Shown in pieces: positions 6,343-8,107 of a DNA stretch of 8,107 nt. This stretch comes from an uncultured Collinsella sp. (GTDB lineage Bacteria; Actinomycetota; Coriobacteriia; Coriobacteriales; Coriobacteriaceae): NCBI GenBank assembly GCA_900540995.1, contig UQHO01000056.1:1-8107 (forward strand), given 5' to 3'. The notes under the pieces are model-generated. The model was not told where the DNA came from, searched no databases, and worked only from the letters and a program-made list of their open reading frames with translations. Positions within the stretch are counted from its first letter, which is position 1, and each line of letters starts with the position of its first letter. The position numbers were made by a program, and so were the translations under genes.

Positions 6343-6371
6343 AAAAGAGGTGGGACATTTGTCCCACCTTT
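6343..6371 (-). terminator. Rho-independent terminator of the serine dehydratase gene
   Basis: On the minus strand, AGGTGGGAC pairs perfectly with GTCCCACCT around a 4-base AAAT loop (plus-strand arms 6348-6356 and 6361-6369) and is followed by CTTTTG. It begins 17 bases after the serine dehydratase stop. The plus-strand side also has a short TTT (6369-6371), so weak activity in that direction is possible, though no plus-strand gene needs it. Confidence 0.85.
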
Positions 6372-6387
6372 GAGTCATTCTTTGTCG

Positions 6388-7995
6388 TTATCCGCACACA
6401 CCGCATTTTGCACAGGCCGAAAGTGCAGCCGGAGCCTGCGCGATGCCACCCTTTGCCGTCTCGCGCAGCGTGGCCGGTAAAGCGTGGCCCACCGAGAGCA
6501 TGACATGTGCCATTTGGTCAAACGGCACCAAGCTCTTAATGCCTGCGAGGGCGAGTTGTGCCGAGCTAAAGGCCGCTGCTACGCCGATGGCGTTGCGGTT
6601 TTGGCAGGGCACCTCAACGAGGCCGCCTACGGGATCGCAGACTAGGCCCAGCAGGTTACTCAGCGCGATGGAACTGGCGTCGAGCGCCTGCTCGGGCGTG
6701 CCGCCGAGCATCTGCACCAGCGCGGCGGCTGCCATGGCGGCGGCGCTTCCCACCTCGGCCTGGCATCCACCCTCGGCGCCAGCAACGCAGGCGCTCGTGG
6801 TGAGGTTGAGGCCGATGGCGGCTGCGCAGTAGAGCGCGTCCATGATCTGCTCGTCGTCGAGCTGGAGGTGGTCGGCGAGCGCCAGCACGCAGCCGGGCAC
6901 GACACCCGCGGAACCTGCCGTGGGGGCGGCGACAATCACGCCCATGGTGGCGGAGCGCTCGAGCACGCCCATGGCGCGGGCCACGGCGTCGGTCTGGACG
7001 GCGCCCATCAGGCTTGTGCTCAAATCGTTGCGTCCGGTTGCATCGACGAGTTTGGCCTCGCCGCCGATAAGCCCACCGAGCGATCGCTGCGGATTGGCGA
7101 TGGGGGCCGTGGTCTCCTCGCGCATGACGTCGAGCACGCGGCGCATGGCGGCGACGGCGTGGGCCTCACCGGTCAGGCGCGCCTCGCGCACGGCCATGAC
7201 GGCGCCGATGCTGAGCCCCAGTTCCTCGCACGCATCGAGCAGCTGCTCGCCGTCGTCGAAGATCTCCTTGGCTGAGACGCCGGGGGAGAGCGACGAGGCA
7301 GAACCGGGGAGCTCGATAAAGGTCGCGTAATCGACATTGTCGAGCTTGCGTAGCATCGGGATAACGGTGTCGTCGGGCGCGCCGTCGGTCTCAAAGACGG
7401 AGTAGGCCTGGCCGCCCACTTCGGTGCGGTAGGTGCGGCAGAAAGCGATGTTCACGTGGGCATAGGCGAGCAGGTTCGTGAGCGCGGCGAGCACGCCGGG
7501 AACGTCCTTATGTGCCACGAAGAGCGTGGAATACATGCCCGAGATATCGACGCCGACGCCGTTAATGCGGCTGATGCGCATCTTGCCTCCGCCCAGGCTC
7601 TCACCGCGGACCTGTGCCGTGGCGCCCGTGTCGTCGACCATGTCGATGTCGACGGTATTGGGGTGGATGGAGGCGTCGTCGCCCTTGATGTCAAAGTGAT
7701 ATTCGAGGCCCTGCTCGCGCGCGAGGTCGAAGGCCTGCTTGATATTCTCGTCATCGGTGTCGAGGCCCAGAATGCCCGCGACGAGCGCACGGTCGGTACC
7801 GTGGCCGCGGTAGGTGTGGGCGAAGGAGTTCCACAGGCCAAAGGTGACTTTGGTGATGCGACCCTCGAGCAGGCTCGCGGCCACCTGGGCGCAGCGAAGG
7901 GCGCCGGCGGTGTGCGATGAGCTGGGGCCGACCATGACGGGGCCCAAGATCTCGAATGCCGAGGTCGTAGCTAGTGTTTGCGGCTTGCCTGCCAT
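6388..7995 (-). CDS. sdaA: L-serine ammonia-lyase (dehydratase), single-chain, iron-sulfur dependent, with ACT domain
   Basis: This 535-residue enzyme converts L-serine to pyruvate and ammonia using a [4Fe-4S] cluster. The N-terminal beta domain (about 12-150) has GPVMVGPSSSHTAG (18-31). An ACT regulatory domain follows (about 155-230: VAHKDVPGVLAALTNLL, VNIAFCRTYR). The alpha catalytic domain covers about 240-520, with APTAGSAGVVPG (357-368). Cys411 (GGCQAEVG), Cys453 (CDPVGG) and Cys464 (VPCQNRNA) have the 42- and 11-residue spacing of the cluster ligands known from Legionella serine dehydratase (C343/C385/C396). The protein ends SACAKCGVCG, so a tail cysteine can plausibly fill the fourth position as in that enzyme, but here there are three (C528, C531, C534). 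Start at 7995: AGGAG at 8001-8005 lies five bases upstream; a 14-codon longer reading lacks support. It appears monocistronic with its own terminator. Single-chain fusion including an ACT domain differs from the split Bacillus and the ACT-less E. coli forms. Confidence 0.93.
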   Translation of the reverse strand: MAGKPQTLATTSAFEILGPVMVGPSSSHTAGALRCAQVAASLLEGRITKVTFGLWNSFAHTYRGHGTDRALVAGILGLDTDDENIKQAFDLAREQGLEYHFDIKGDDASIHPNTVDIDMVDDTGATAQVRGESLGGGKMRISRINGVGVDISGMYSTLFVAHKDVPGVLAALTNLLAYAHVNIAFCRTYRTEVGGQAYSVFETDGAPDDTVIPMLRKLDNVDYATFIELPGSASSLSPGVSAKEIFDDGEQLLDACEELGLSIGAVMAVREARLTGEAHAVAAMRRVLDVMREETTAPIANPQRSLGGLIGGEAKLVDATGRNDLSTSLMGAVQTDAVARAMGVLERSATMGVIVAAPTAGSAGVVPGCVLALADHLQLDDEQIMDALYCAAAIGLNLTTSACVAGAEGGCQAEVGSAAAMAAAALVQMLGGTPEQALDASSIALSNLLGLVCDPVGGLVEVPCQNRNAIGVAAAFSSAQLALAGIKSLVPFDQMAHVMLSVGHALPATLRETAKGGIAQAPAALSACAKCGVCG

Positions 7996-8000
7996 GGTTG

Positions 8001-8005
8001 CTCCT
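8001..8005 (-). promoter_or_regulatory. Shine-Dalgarno AGGAG that fixes the serine dehydratase start
   Basis: AGGAG stands five bases before the ATG at 7995 on the minus strand. The upstream in-frame ATG at 8037 has no such site, and family similarity begins only after residue 10 of the shorter protein. Confidence 0.85.
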
Positions 8006-8065
8006 GTTCTATCCCGTCGTCCCGAGGGGCGGGGCATAAGGTCGCCTGCTCAGACAGTCCTGACT

Positions 8066-8103
8066 CGCACGGAGAGCACATTAAGTGCTCTCCGGCTCGT
8101 GCG
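8066..8103. promoter_or_regulatory. Strong hairpin upstream of the serine dehydratase gene
   Basis: CGGAGAGCAC (8070-8079) pairs perfectly with GTGCTCTCCG (8085-8094) around an ATTAA loop. The stem resumes beyond a 5-base bulge (8095-8099), with CGCA at 8066-8069 facing TGCG at 8100-8103. It lies 71-108 bases before the start codon. No T-tract follows on the minus side, and the plus side runs out of the window after GAAC. It could be a leader structure, the terminator of a gene beyond the window, or a repeat. The remaining leader (8006-8065) shows no convincing promoter or known riboswitch. Confidence 0.5.
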
Positions 8104-8107
8104 GAAC

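Noticed and set aside
7993..8037. Longer serine dehydratase N-terminus from the ATG at 8037
   Set aside because: The added residues are Arg/Gly-rich and unlike the family, and AGGAG at 8001-8005 marks the ATG at 7995.
8006..8107. T-box, glycine riboswitch or other known leader upstream of the serine dehydratase gene
   Set aside because: Apart from the hairpin, I cannot recognise any conserved T-box or glycine-aptamer core in the visible 100 bases, and the region is cut by the window edge.

Overview
The window reads as an ordinary chromosomal stretch of a GC-rich, strictly anaerobic Gram-positive bacterium, most likely a gut Coriobacteriia member such as Collinsella. This rests on recognising protein style and gene content, not on a search. 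Supporting signs are the anaerobic (Cbi-type) cobalamin genes, an oxygen-sensitive Fe-S serine dehydratase, a membrane-anchored L,D-transpeptidase, and a MacAB-like exporter without any visible outer-membrane partner. Five complete genes and one partial gene fill almost all of it, and no gene-free gap is longer than about 150 bases.

Region 1 (1-845, plus strand) is the end of a cobalamin operon: the last 30 codons of cbiC (precorrin-8X methylmutase), overlapping by four bases (GTGA) with cbiJ (cobalt-precorrin-6A reductase). A 109-bp gap between convergent genes follows. It holds a GC-rich hairpin on the cbiJ stop codon and a 77-bp imperfect palindrome with perfect 13-bp arms.

Region 2 (955-4372, minus strand) is a tightly coupled three-gene operon, in transcription order: a MacA/HlyD-type membrane-fusion adaptor, a MacB/LolD-type ABC ATPase, and an FtsX/MacB-type permease. 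The junctions are TAATG and ATGA overlaps, each with a good Shine-Dalgarno inside the preceding gene. Together they should form one MacAB-like transport complex with unknown substrate. A consensus -10 box and a GC-rich hairpin lie just upstream.

Region 3 (4505-6238, minus strand) is a 577-residue L,D-transpeptidase with a Gln/Arg-rich cytoplasmic tail, one membrane segment, a long extracytoplasmic region and a C-terminal YkuD catalytic domain. It has its own TATAAT box. Region 4 (6388-7995, minus strand) is a single-chain L-serine dehydratase with a beta-ACT-alpha layout and an unusual CxxCxxC tail, closed by a clear Rho-independent terminator. A strong hairpin sits in its upstream region at the window edge.

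I found no mobile element, CRISPR array, RNA gene, toxin-antitoxin pair or defence system, and nothing that amounts to a new biological system. The items most worth a second look are the serine dehydratase architecture and its cysteine tail, the 870-946 palindrome, and the hairpin/-10 arrangement in front of the exporter operon.
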